Origin: Herbaspirillum sp. 3R11
Lineage (GTDB): Bacteria; Pseudomonadota; Gammaproteobacteria; Burkholderiales; Burkholderiaceae_D
NCBI RefSeq assembly: GCF_004563925.1
Contig: NZ_SPNJ01000002.1
Span: 248,001 to 312,000 of the forward strand
DNA length: 64,000 bases
Direction of reading: 5' to 3'
The notes under the pieces were generated by a model. It was not told the origin of the DNA, ran no database searches, and saw only the letters and a list, made by a program, of their open reading frames with translations. Positions 48,815 through 57,671 of the stretch are shown here, piece by piece. The position numbers and the translations under genes were made by a program. Position 1 is the first letter of the stretch; the number at the start of each line of letters is the position of its first letter.

Positions 48815-49918
48815 TCAGAAAAACGACCGCACCGAATCCACCACATGATTTACTTCCGCATCGCTCAGTTCAGGATAGATTGGCAAGCTGATCATGGTCT
48901 TTGCGTACAACTCCGCATGCGGGAAATCGCCCAGCTTGTACCCCAGATGCTTGGCCGCATCCTGCAGGTGAATCGGAATCGGGTAATGCACACGGGTATC
49001 GACGCCGTTCTGCAAAAGATGCGCCATCAGGGCATCGCGTCGTTCCGTACGGATTACAAAGTTGTGATAAACGCATTCTTCCCAGGCCTGATCTACCGGT
49101 ACCTGCACGCAATCGCCCAGGCCGGTCGCATAGGTGTTGGCGATCTCGCGGCAGCGCGTATTCCAGCCGTCCAGATAGCCGAGCTTGATCTCGGCGAACG
49201 CCGCCTGCATCGTGTCCAGGCGCGAATTGAAACCCCAGATTTCACACTCGTCGCGATTGCGCAGGCCATGATTGCGCAGCAAGCGCAGCTTGGCGGCGAG
49301 CGCGTCGTCGTCCGTCGTGATCAGTCCGCCGTCGCCGTAGACGCCGAGGTTTTTCAGTGGATGCAAACTGAAACCGGCTGCGTGCCCCAATGCGCCGGTG
49401 CGTTTGCCGCGGTAGCGTGCGCCGATGGCCTGGGCGGCGTCTTCGAGGACAAACAGCCCGTGCTTCTGCGCAATCGCATTGATCTCGTCCATCGGCGCCG
49501 GACGGCCGGTCAGATGGACCGGGATGATGGCTTTGGTCCGTGGCGTGACGGCAGCTTCGACCAACTTGGGATCGATGTTGAAATCTTCGGCGACGTCGAC
49601 CAGCACCGGGGTGGCGCCGACTGCGGCAATGACCCATGCCGAGGCAATGAAAGAATTGGTGGCGGTGATCACTTCATCGCCCGGGCCGATGTCCAGGGCC
49701 TTGAGCACCAGGAACAGGGCGTCCGAACCATCCGCCACGCCGAGCGCATGACGCACGCCGATGAACTCGGCAGCCTTGCGCTCAAACGATTCCAGGCGCG
49801 CGCCCATGATGTAGCCGCCGCTGCGGCCGACGTCGAGGAAAGCCTGGGTCAGTTCAGCTTCGATGCCGCGGAATTGGCGCGCCAGGTCCACGAAGGGGAC
49901 GACGATCTTGTCAGCCAT
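48815..49918 (-). CDS. DegT/DnrJ/EryC1 aminotransferase, second copy
   Basis: 367 aa PLP enzyme. PLP lysine K189 in SLHPLKNLGVYGDGG, D160 in FVLEDAAQAIGA, and TNSFIASAWVI. Sugar aminotransferases of this family convert a keto-sugar nucleotide to an amino sugar using glutamate. Its ATG overlaps the stop of the first copy by 8 bases. It keeps the usual EDAAQA motif, while the first copy has SDACHA. Related clearly to the neighbour, but too diverged for a recent duplication. Confidence 0.9.
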   Translation of the reverse strand: MADKIVVPFVDLARQFRGIEAELTQAFLDVGRSGGYIMGARLESFERKAAEFIGVRHALGVADGSDALFLVLKALDIGPGDEVITATNSFIASAWVIAAVGATPVLVDVAEDFNIDPKLVEAAVTPRTKAIIPVHLTGRPAPMDEINAIAQKHGLFVLEDAAQAIGARYRGKRTGALGHAAGFSLHPLKNLGVYGDGGLITTDDDALAAKLRLLRNHGLRNRDECEIWGFNSRLDTMQAAFAEIKLGYLDGWNTRCREIANTYATGLGDCVQVPVDQAWEECVYHNFVIRTERRDALMAHLLQNGVDTRVHYPIPIHLQDAAKHLGYKLGDFPHAELYAKTMISLPIYPELSDAEVNHVVDSVRSFF

Positions 49919-51059
49919 AAAACGCCTTGATCAGTTGGATCACGCGGTCTTGCTGTTCGCGTGTGATGAATTCATGTACCGGCAATGACAGCGCCGACGC
50001 AGCGATGGCTTCCGTCACCGGGAAGTCGCCCAACTTGTGACCGAGAAAGGCCGCAGCCGGTTGCAGGTGCATTGGCACCGGGTAGTGGACCTTGGCGTCG
50101 ACATTGTTTTCAACCAGATATTTTTGCAAATCATCGCGTCGTTCGCAGCGAACCATGTAGAGATGGTAGACCTGCTTCACGTCGTTTTCGCGCGCCGGAA
50201 TCGTGATTTGCGGGATGCTGCGCAGCGCCTCGTCGAAGTAGTTTGAGTTGGTGATGCGGGACGCGGTAATGTGCTCGATCTTGGCCAGCATGTGTCGCGC
50301 AACCACCGCCTGGACCGTGTCCAGCCGCGAGTTGTAGGCGAAGATGCGGCATTCGTCGCGACCTGCCAATCCGTGGTTGCGCAGCAGGCGCAGTTTGTCG
50401 GCCAGTTCGTCGGAATTGGTGGCGATGATGCCGCCGTCGCCCCATACGTTGAGGTTCTTCAACGGATGGAAGCTGAAGCAGGAAATGGTGCCCAGTTCAC
50501 CGGCTTGCCGGCCTTTGTAGGTGGCCTTGATCGCATGGCAGGCGTCGCTGACGATCGCCAGTCCGTGCTTCTTCGCGATCGCTTCGATCGTCTCCATGTC
50601 GCAAGGCTTGCCGGACCAATGCACCGGCATGATGGCCTTGGTTCTGGGCGTGATTTTTTTCTCGATTTCAGCCGGGTCGATGTTGTAGTCGTCGCGGGCA
50701 TCGGCGAACACGGGCGTGGCGCCTGCGGTCACGATGGCGCCGATGGTGGCGTAGAAGGTGTATGGCGTGGTGATGACTTCATCGCCCTTGTCGATGCCCA
50801 GAGCCTTGAGGCTGAGGAACAGCGCATCGGTGCCGCTGCCGACGCCGATGGCGTGCTTGACGCCATTGATGGCGGCAAACTCTTTCTCGACCAGGTCGAC
50901 TTCCGAGCCCAGCGTGAAGTCGCCGCGGCGGACGACTTCCCGGATTTTCAGCCAGATTTCGTCATGATCGGCGAACTGATCGTGCAGATAATTGTGATTG
51001 ATCTCGAGCGCGCCGGTCTGGCGATATTGCTCCGGCAGGAAATTTTGAATGGTGGTCAT
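49911..51059 (-). CDS. DegT/DnrJ/EryC1 aminotransferase, first copy
   Basis: 382 aa PLP enzyme with PLP lysine K201 in SFHPLKNLNVWGDGG, D172 in SDACHAIKA, and TTPYTFYATIG. It likely aminates a keto-sugar nucleotide. It has about 25 more N-terminal residues than the second copy. It follows the epimerase gene by 30 bases and overlaps the second copy. Two aminotransferases in a row imply two amino positions, two sugars, or one diverged to another function such as dehydration. Confidence 0.9.
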   Translation of the reverse strand: MTTIQNFLPEQYRQTGALEINHNYLHDQFADHDEIWLKIREVVRRGDFTLGSEVDLVEKEFAAINGVKHAIGVGSGTDALFLSLKALGIDKGDEVITTPYTFYATIGAIVTAGATPVFADARDDYNIDPAEIEKKITPRTKAIMPVHWSGKPCDMETIEAIAKKHGLAIVSDACHAIKATYKGRQAGELGTISCFSFHPLKNLNVWGDGGIIATNSDELADKLRLLRNHGLAGRDECRIFAYNSRLDTVQAVVARHMLAKIEHITASRITNSNYFDEALRSIPQITIPARENDVKQVYHLYMVRCERRDDLQKYLVENNVDAKVHYPVPMHLQPAAAFLGHKLGDFPVTEAIAASALSLPVHEFITREQQDRVIQLIKAFYG

Positions 51060-51089
51060 GGTCGTGTTCCGATGCGCGGCAGTCGCCGC

Positions 51090-52085
51090 TTATGCCTTGT
51101 GGATGTAGTTCAGCGGCAGGTGATTGATTTCGTCCAGATTGTCTTTTACCCAGCGTATCGTCGCGTCGACGCCTTGTTCAAAGCTGATCGCTTCAGCCCA
51201 TCCCAGTTTGGTCTTGGCTTTGGTCGAATCCATCAGATAGGCCTGATCCTTGCCGGCACGATCGGGCGCGACTTCCGCCAATGCATCGAATGCCACGCCG
51301 ACCCGCTCGCAGATGATTTCAACCACTTGCCGGATGGTCATGAAGCGGTCAGAAGAGAAGTGATAAATCTCGCCCGGATTGCCATCGGCCGCTGCCCGCA
51401 TGATGCCATCGGCGACGTCCTCGGCGGCGATGAATGCGCGCACCGCCGTACCGCCGCCATGCAACTGCAATTTGCGGCCGGTCAGTGCATAGATGATGGT
51501 GCGCGGGACGATGCGATACAACTGCTGCCCAGGGCCGTAGAAATTGGCATAGCGGGTAAACACCACAGGAAAACCGTAGTTCTGATGAAACGCGCGCAAG
51601 CTCATGTCGATGGCGGCGTGCGACACCGCGTACGGTGTGCTGGGCAGATACTGGAAGCTTTCCGGAATCACGCTATCCTGGCTGCCGTAGACTTCCGGCG
51701 TCGAGATGCGGACGTAGCGTTGCAGCCAGTCGTATCGGCGCAACTGATCGTGCAGCCGGACCTTGGCGATGATATTGGTGTTGTACCACTGCGCCGGATC
51801 CTGCCAGCTTTCCGCCACCATGCCTTGGCCGGCAAAGTCGACGATGACCTGCGGGCGGAATTGTTCCAGCACGCCGAGGATTTTCTCCAGGTCATGGTTG
51901 ATGTCGGCCTGGTAAAACGTATAGCGGCTGCGGTTGGGAGATTGCTTGTAAGGGAGAAAAATATCAGAACCCTCGGGGGACCGATTGAATCCGATCACTT
52001 CCGCGCCATCTGCCAGTGCGCGTGCAACGAACGCAGCGCCGGCAAACGAATTACTGCCTAAAACGGCAAAGCGTTCGAATTTCAT
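51090..52085 (-). CDS. NAD-dependent epimerase/dehydratase with His in place of catalytic Lys
   Basis: 331 aa extended SDR like RmlB. FAVLGSNSFAGAAFVARAL is the cofactor loop, STPEVYGSQDS holds the catalytic serine/threonine region, and the YxxxK position reads TPYAVSHAAID, so Lys is His (codon CAC, checked on the DNA). R/H FYGPGQQLYRIVPRTI and the RAFIAAEDVADG block are conserved. Whether it is catalytically competent needs testing; the rest looks well preserved, so a changed mechanism is more likely than decay. Start overlaps the SIS gene stop by one base (TAATG). Confidence 0.85.
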   Translation of the reverse strand: MKFERFAVLGSNSFAGAAFVARALADGAEVIGFNRSPEGSDIFLPYKQSPNRSRYTFYQADINHDLEKILGVLEQFRPQVIVDFAGQGMVAESWQDPAQWYNTNIIAKVRLHDQLRRYDWLQRYVRISTPEVYGSQDSVIPESFQYLPSTPYAVSHAAIDMSLRAFHQNYGFPVVFTRYANFYGPGQQLYRIVPRTIIYALTGRKLQLHGGGTAVRAFIAAEDVADGIMRAAADGNPGEIYHFSSDRFMTIRQVVEIICERVGVAFDALAEVAPDRAGKDQAYLMDSTKAKTKLGWAEAISFEQGVDATIRWVKDNLDEINHLPLNYIHKA

Positions 52086-52672
52086 TATGCCTCTAACGGA
52101 TTTTCATACAGCCATTGCATGATCATGTGGCCGAGAATGAGCTGCATGTCTTCCGCGATCTGCATGTCGTCGATCGCGAAATGAATCGGCAGGTCCGCCA
52201 TGGCCTTGGCCTTGCCGCCGCTGTAGCCGAGGATGGCGCAACTGGTCACGTTCATGGCCTTGGCCTGCTCCAGGGCTTTCAGGATGTTGGGCGAATTGCC
52301 GCTGCCCGACAGGACGATCAGCAGATCGCCGGCCTGTGCCTGCACCGCCAGTTGTTCGGAATAGATGCTGTCATAGCCGATGTCATTGGCCAGGCAGGTG
52401 ATCACTGCCGCATTGGCCGACAGCGAGGACACGCGCATGCCGCCGCCGGTGCGTTTGGCGATGCCGTACAGGTAATCGTTGGCCAGATGGATGGCGTTGC
52501 CGGCGCTGCCGCCGTTACCGCAGAAGAAGACCTGGCGGCCGTTTTTCCAGCATTCGCGCATGGCGTGGCCCAGCTGCGCTACGCCCGACCAGTCAGTACG
52601 CCCGAGCAGATCTTGCAGGCGGCTGGCATAGGCGCTGTAGACGGCTGTCGACAAATTTTCGGGCTTGGTCAT
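52085..52672 (-). CDS. SIS-domain sugar-phosphate isomerase (GmhA-like)
   Basis: 195 aa. SIS fold with FFCGNGGSAGNAIHLANDYLYG, CLANDIGYDSIYSEQL and IVLSGSGNSPNILKALEQA, matching phosphoheptose isomerase (sedoheptulose 7-phosphate to heptose 7-phosphate). The residue set after GNGGS differs from E. coli GmhA (HLANDY for HFAEEL), so the substrate may differ. The ATG at 52672 lies 5 bases after the upstream epimerase stop. The HldE-like fusion at the other end of the cluster is its natural partner. Confidence 0.85.
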   Translation of the reverse strand: MTKPENLSTAVYSAYASRLQDLLGRTDWSGVAQLGHAMRECWKNGRQVFFCGNGGSAGNAIHLANDYLYGIAKRTGGGMRVSSLSANAAVITCLANDIGYDSIYSEQLAVQAQAGDLLIVLSGSGNSPNILKALEQAKAMNVTSCAILGYSGGKAKAMADLPIHFAIDDMQIAEDMQLILGHMIMQWLYENPLEA

Positions 52673-52677
52673 GGCAG

Positions 52678-53628
52678 TCACGCCGCTTTGGGAGCCAGCA
52701 CAGTCTGCTCCATCCATTTCAGGTTGTAGTAACGATCTTCATCTTTCAGCACACCGCTGCGGTACTTTTCGATGATTTCGGTAATCGCGGTTTCGACCGA
52801 TTTGGACGGCTTGAATCCGGTCGCCAACAGCTTGTCGGAGTTGACGCGGTACGAGCGCGGGTCGTTCGATTCGGTGACGACGATGTCGACCGGGATGTGC
52901 TTGGCAACCATCTTGGCGATATCCAGGATCGAGATGTTCTCGAAGCCGGCGTTGTAGACGCCGGTGACTTCCGGATGATCGATCAGGTGCAGATAGACGT
53001 CGGTGATGTCGTCGATATGGATGTTGGGACGCACTTGCGCGCCGCCGAACACCGTGATCTTGCCCTTGGACAGCGCCTGCATCGTCAGCAGGTTGACCGA
53101 CACATCCAGGCGCATGCGCGGCGAATAGCCGCACACGGTAGCGGGACGGACGATCTGCACCACCATGCGGTCCTTGTAGCTCAGCAGCACCGGCTCGGAG
53201 ACCATCTTGGTCTTGTTGTATTCGGAGATCGGCTTGAGTTCGAGGTCTTCGGTCACTTGCAGTTCTTCCTTGACGCCGTAGACGCTGCCGGAGGACGCAT
53301 AGATGAATTGTTTGACGCCTTTGCGCACGGCCTTGTCGGCCAGTTGCATGGTTGCCAGCGCGCTGACTTCCCAGGTCAGTTTCGGATCGAGGTCGCCGCA
53401 TGGGTCATTGGCCACCGAAGACAGATGAATGATGGTGTCGATGCCGTCGAGCGAGATCTGGTCTATATTGCGCACGTCCCCTTGCGTGACGGTCAGGTTC
53501 GGATGCGGCTGCAGGTAATTGCCGAACCACATGATGTCGAGGACATGCACCTTGTAGCCGCGCGCGAGCAATTTGGGGACCAGAACCGTACCTTTGTAGC
53601 CGCAACCGCCAGTAACTAGAATATTCAT
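52678..53628 (-). CDS. NAD-dependent sugar-nucleotide epimerase/dehydratase
   Basis: 316 aa. MNILVTGGCGYKGTVLVPKL (Rossmann), IIHLSSVANDP, YASSGSVYG and the catalytic YNKTK with Lys intact; GGAQVRPNIHIDDITDVYL is the sugar-binding part. First gene of the cluster, so any main promoter lies in the 463-base interval upstream. Product specificity is unknown. Confidence 0.88.
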   Translation of the reverse strand: MNILVTGGCGYKGTVLVPKLLARGYKVHVLDIMWFGNYLQPHPNLTVTQGDVRNIDQISLDGIDTIIHLSSVANDPCGDLDPKLTWEVSALATMQLADKAVRKGVKQFIYASSGSVYGVKEELQVTEDLELKPISEYNKTKMVSEPVLLSYKDRMVVQIVRPATVCGYSPRMRLDVSVNLLTMQALSKGKITVFGGAQVRPNIHIDDITDVYLHLIDHPEVTGVYNAGFENISILDIAKMVAKHIPVDIVVTESNDPRSYRVNSDKLLATGFKPSKSVETAITEIIEKYRSGVLKDEDRYYNLKWMEQTVLAPKAA

Positions 53629-54091
53629 ATATGCGCGTGATTCTCTAAAAAATTGAATGAACCTGATTTGTCAGTGCTGATGTTCTGTCGATTCGGCAAG
53701 GGCGTCCGGTGTTCCATGGATTGCAAAAGGGCAATTCATGGCGGCTGGATCTCCGGCTTTCAGCCCCTGGCTCCCTGCCGCGACATCACTGTCTGCGTGC
53801 ACTGTATACGGACGGGAATCGGAAAACTGGAATGTGGGGATGACATATCGCGGCGGGTTCCTGTCGTTTGCCTCTGCGGCACGGCGCCCAAGCTAACCAT
53901 GCTGGTGCAATGTTAGTGCCGGGAAAGCTATGGCAAAGAGGCAATAACACGCCGAATACGGTGTTTGTTCTTCTTTTGCCCGGAGCCGGGTGCACAAAGC
54001 CCCGTTTGATGGAAGGGAAAGGGATTGCCGCCCTGACAGGCGGCGTATGCGGGAAGATACTGCGGCTGATGAAAATACGGCTGAATTGCTT
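53629..54091. other. Intergenic region upstream of the glycan cluster
   Basis: 463 bases between the yeiH stop and the first cluster gene, both on the reverse strand. It holds no supported gene. It contains a hairpin GCCGCC/GGCGGC (54027-54032, 54039-54044) that may help end yeiH transcripts, and a possible reverse-strand -10 TATACA (53803-53808) with only a weak -35. A regulated cluster promoter is likely here but not proven. Confidence 0.55.
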
Positions 54092-55171
54092 TCAGGGCAA
54101 TAAACAGGTGACCGCTGCATTGACCGCCGCACCGCCCGCAATCAGCCAGGCAAACAGCAATCCCCCCAGCAATAGCGGACGGATCCCCGCGCGGCGCACC
54201 GACGACAGATGCGTGGTCAATCCCAAGGCCGCCATCGCCATCGCCAGCAGGAAAGTGTCGGCGTCGAGCAGGGCACCGGTTACGGCAGCTGGGATCGACA
54301 GCAGCGAGTTCAGCGCCACCACGCCGACGAAGGCGAAGGCGAACCACGGGACGCCGGCCAAGCGCGAGGTATTTGCGCGACCCTCAGCGGCGGTCGTCGA
54401 GCGGCCGCGCTGCATGTAAGTCGACAGGATCAGCAGGAACGGCGCCAGCATCATCACGCGCACCATCTTCGCGATCACCGCGGTGTTGGCGGTGTGATCG
54501 TCGATGGAGCGCGCCGCCGCCACCACCTGCGCCACTTCATGGACGGTTGAGCCGATATAGACGCCAAAGTCGGCGTGGCCCTGCAGAAAATTCAGGCTGT
54601 GCAACAGCGGGTACAGGAAGATTGCCGCCGAGCCGAACACCACCACTGTCGACACCGCTACAGTCACCTGTTCGCTGCGCGCGCGCAGCACCGGCTCGGT
54701 CGCCATGACCGCCGCCGCGCCGCAGATCGAGCTGCCGGCGCCGATCAGCATCACGGCGTTGCGATCCAGCTTGAATACCTTTACGCCGAAAAAACAGGCG
54801 ATCGCGAATGTCGACATCAGCATGCAGGCGTCAATCACCACGCCGCTCACGCCGACGTGGGCGATGTCCTGGAAAGTCAGGCGCAGGCCGTACAGCACGA
54901 TGCCGAGGCGCAACAGATTCTGTTTGGAGAAGGCCACGCCGCTGCTGCAATCGGTGGCCACGCGCGGATAGACGGTATTTCCGACCAGCATGCCGAGCAC
55001 GATCGCAATCGTCAGCGCGCTGAAACCATGCGCCTGCAACCAGGCAAGGCGGCCGGCTTCGATCGAGGCCAGCGCCAGCGCGGCGCTCAAAGCCAGGCCG
55101 GGCAGGATGCGGTTCAACTGCGCCGGAGGGGCTGACGGGGTGGCGACGACGGAGAGCGGCGGGGTGTTCAT
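54092..55171 (-). CDS. yeiH: YeiH-family putative sulfate exporter
   Basis: 359 aa with about ten membrane helices. Conserved blocks: LGMLVGNTVYP, KQNLLRLGIVLYGLRLTFQDI, GAGSSICGAAAVMA and GSTVHEVAQVVAAA, the UPF0324 signature. Paired with a divergent LysR gene as in enterobacteria, where YeiE responds to sulfite and controls yeiH; the transport substrate is thus probably sulfite or sulfate. The ATG follows CAGGTACATC. Confidence 0.9.
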   Translation of the reverse strand: MNTPPLSVVATPSAPPAQLNRILPGLALSAALALASIEAGRLAWLQAHGFSALTIAIVLGMLVGNTVYPRVATDCSSGVAFSKQNLLRLGIVLYGLRLTFQDIAHVGVSGVVIDACMLMSTFAIACFFGVKVFKLDRNAVMLIGAGSSICGAAAVMATEPVLRARSEQVTVAVSTVVVFGSAAIFLYPLLHSLNFLQGHADFGVYIGSTVHEVAQVVAAARSIDDHTANTAVIAKMVRVMMLAPFLLILSTYMQRGRSTTAAEGRANTSRLAGVPWFAFAFVGVVALNSLLSIPAAVTGALLDADTFLLAMAMAALGLTTHLSSVRRAGIRPLLLGGLLFAWLIAGGAAVNAAVTCLLP

Positions 55172-55253
55172 GATGTACCTGACATTGAGGACTGAGCAAT
55201 GAAGGCACTTTAGCGCTCTGTTATTTAAAAGAAAAACGCGTTATCTTGCTAAT

Positions 55254-55276
55254 ATCTACCTGAATAACAAGTAGAT
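55254..55276. promoter_or_regulatory. Putative YeiE operator
   Basis: ATCTAC (55254-55259), 11-base spacer, GTAGAT (55271-55276): a dyad containing the T-N11-A spacing of LysR boxes, 24 bases before the LysR start and in the 129-base divergent region with yeiH. GTTAT/ATAAC half sites (55240-55244, 55264-55268) are interleaved with it. Confidence 0.65.
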
Positions 55277-55300
55277 TAATGAATCATCAAGCGATTCGAC

Positions 55301-56212
55301 ATGAAAATTACCCTCCGGCAATTGCAAATCTTCCTGGCCGTGGCGCAATCCGGCAGTACGACGGCTGCAGCTGATCTGGTCGCGCTGTCGCAGTCGGCCG
55401 CCAGCGCCGCGCTCAATGAGCTCGAGAACACGCTCGCGGTGCAACTGTTCGATCGCGTCGGCAAGCGCCTCATGCTCAACGACAACGGCCGCCTGCTGTT
55501 GCCGCAGGCGCAGCACCTGCTCGACGCCGCCAACACCATCGAGCAGCAATTCCTGACGCCTGACCAGGTCGGCGCCGAATTGCACATCGGCGCCAGCACC
55601 ACCATCGGCAGTTACATGCTGCCGCAGATGGTGGCGGCGTATCGACGCGATCATCCGCAGTTGCGCGTGCGCGCGCTGGTGGCCAACACCGCCGACATCG
55701 TCAACGCCGTCAGCAATTTTGAAGTCGATGCCGCGCTGATCGAAGGACCGTGTCATGCGAACGATGTCGACGTCGAACCGTGGATGACCGATGAACTGAT
55801 CGTGGTCGCTTCGCCGCACCATGCGCTGGCGGCGCAGGGCAAGGAGCTGACGCTGAAGGCCCTGAGCGAAGCCGACTGGCTGCTGCGGGAAGCGGGTTCC
55901 GGCACACGCGAAGCGGTCGAGCACGCCTTGCTGCCTTACCTGCATCATTTGCCGTCCGCCTGCGAGTTCGGCAATTCCGAGGCGATCAAGCGCGCCACCG
56001 CGGAAGGCATGGGCATCAGCTGCCTGTCGCGCGCGGTGGTCGCGGATCTGCTGGAGTCGGGGCGGTTGATCGAACTGGCGACGCCGCTGCCGCCTTTGCG
56101 CCGCCATTTCTACATGGTGCGCAACAAGCATCGCGTGCTGTCGGTGCGGCTGGCCTCATTGCTGGATTTTTGCCGTGACTGGGCGGTGCGGCACGAGCAG
56201 CGCCAGGACTGA
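55301..56212 (+). CDS. yeiE: LysR-family regulator, YeiE-like
   Basis: 303 aa. HTH at the start: MKITLRQLQIFLAVAQSGST, SQSAASAALNELENTLAVQL. C-terminal binding domain with GASTTIGSYMLPQMVAAYRR. Divergent from yeiH, the arrangement of the known pair; in E. coli YeiE is a sulfite sensor. Expected to activate yeiH and repress itself. The stop is 4 bases from the end of the convergent sensor kinase gene. Confidence 0.88.
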   Translation: MKITLRQLQIFLAVAQSGSTTAAADLVALSQSAASAALNELENTLAVQLFDRVGKRLMLNDNGRLLLPQAQHLLDAANTIEQQFLTPDQVGAELHIGASTTIGSYMLPQMVAAYRRDHPQLRVRALVANTADIVNAVSNFEVDAALIEGPCHANDVDVEPWMTDELIVVASPHHALAAQGKELTLKALSEADWLLREAGSGTREAVEHALLPYLHHLPSACEFGNSEAIKRATAEGMGISCLSRAVVADLLESGRLIELATPLPPLRRHFYMVRNKHRVLSVRLASLLDFCRDWAVRHEQRQD

Positions 56213-56216
56213 GAAT

Positions 56217-57671
56217 TCAGGCGCGCTTCGATGCCGGGAAGCGCACCTTCACCAGCAAGCCGGTATTTTCAGCGCCGTCGGCCAGGATGATCTCGGCGCC
56301 ATGCGCCGACGCGATGTCGCGCACGATCGACATGCCCAGGCCGGCGCCATGCGGATTGGCGAGTTGCGCCGACGGCGCACGGTAAAACGGCGCAAAGACA
56401 CGTTCGCGATCCGAGGCCGGGATGCCGGCGCCGGTGTCTTCCACTTCCAGTAATGCATGCGAGTCCGCAGCGATCTGCTGGTGTCCCACGCGCACCGCGA
56501 TGCGGCCGTCGACCGGCGTATAGCGGATCGCATTGTCGAGCAGATTGACTACAAGTTCGCGCAGCAGCAAAGGGCTGCCGTCGATCAACACCTCTCCGGC
56601 GGCGTCGAAGGAGAGATCGATATGTTTGGCCACGGCGTTTTGCGCCAGTTCGAGTGCGACCTGGCGGGCGGCGTCAGTGAGCGAGACCGGTACGATGCCG
56701 CCTTCGACCGCGCCATGTTCGGCGCGCGCCAGTGTCAACAGGCGATTGGCCAGATGCACGGTGGAGTCGGTGGTGCCGGCGATGCTCTCGACCAGTTCGC
56801 GCAGGGCGCGCGGATCATTGGGCGTGCGATCGAATTCACGCAGCGCCAGTTCGGCCTGGGTCTTCAATACCGTCAGCGGCGTACGCAACTGATGCGAGGC
56901 GTCGGCAATGAAGCGCCGCTGTCCCGTGATCAGGGTTTGCAGACGTTCCATGTAGCCGTTCATGGCCAGCACCAGCGGCCGCACTTCCTTGTGCACGCGC
57001 GCAGGATCAAAATCGGACAAATCAGTCGGCGCGCGCGACTCCACTTCGCTGCGCAGCTGCATCAGCGGCCGCAGCACGAAGCGCACCGCGAACCACACCA
57101 GCAGCGCCGCCACCGTCACCAGCACGCCTTGACGCCACATGGTGTCGAACAGGATTTTGCGCGTCATGCCACGGCGCGCGTCCATGGTTTCGCCGACCTG
57201 GATCATGGCGATACCGCGCATCGTGTCGTCGTAAACCGGCTGGTACAGCGCGGCGATGCGCACCGGCTGGTCGTGGTAATCGGCCTGGTAGAAGCGCACC
57301 AGCGCCGGATACGCTTCCGAGCGCTTGACGTTGGCCGGCAGCGGCGGCAAGTCGTCGTAGCCGGAGACGAATTCACCCTTGACCCCGGTCACCTTGTAGT
57401 AGATGCGACCCAGCGTGTCGGTTTCGAAACTGTCGAGCGCCACATAGGGAACATCCGCAACCACCTGGCCGTTGACGATGGACACGCGCTCGGCCAACGC
57501 GCGCGTCGACGCCAGCAGCGAACGGTCGTAGGCGATGTCGGCCACCTCCAGCGCGTTGTAGTACACCGAGACCGCATCCAGCGCCACCAGTATCAGCAGA
57601 GGCACCAGCAGCCAGCGCATCAGCTGGCTGCGCAGACTGCCGAGTCCGGTAGCGATCGGTTTGAGTATCAT
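56217..57671 (-). CDS. Sensor histidine kinase, TctE-like
   Basis: 484 aa. Membrane segment at about 17-38, a periplasmic sensor region (about 40-180), a second membrane segment (about 183-201), HAMP-like linker, H box FIADASHQLRTPL (H260), N box VVNLLDNAIRYTP, and G boxes DTGAGIP and GAGLGMSIV. Membrane-bound kinase for the response regulator whose stop it overlaps by 4 bases (ATGA at 57668-57671). TctE senses tricarboxylates with a TctC partner; a TctC-like gene lies divergently upstream. Confidence 0.92.
   Translation of the reverse strand: MILKPIATGLGSLRSQLMRWLLVPLLILVALDAVSVYYNALEVADIAYDRSLLASTRALAERVSIVNGQVVADVPYVALDSFETDTLGRIYYKVTGVKGEFVSGYDDLPPLPANVKRSEAYPALVRFYQADYHDQPVRIAALYQPVYDDTMRGIAMIQVGETMDARRGMTRKILFDTMWRQGVLVTVAALLVWFAVRFVLRPLMQLRSEVESRAPTDLSDFDPARVHKEVRPLVLAMNGYMERLQTLITGQRRFIADASHQLRTPLTVLKTQAELALREFDRTPNDPRALRELVESIAGTTDSTVHLANRLLTLARAEHGAVEGGIVPVSLTDAARQVALELAQNAVAKHIDLSFDAAGEVLIDGSPLLLRELVVNLLDNAIRYTPVDGRIAVRVGHQQIAADSHALLEVEDTGAGIPASDRERVFAPFYRAPSAQLANPHGAGLGMSIVRDIASAHGAEIILADGAENTGLLVKVRFPASKRA

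Noticed and set aside
48815..51059. Kdo8N-type (KdnA/KdnB) assignment for the aminotransferases and dehydrogenase
   Set aside because: KdnB is an iron-type dehydrogenase, whereas the one here is a zinc MDR, and no kds gene is present.
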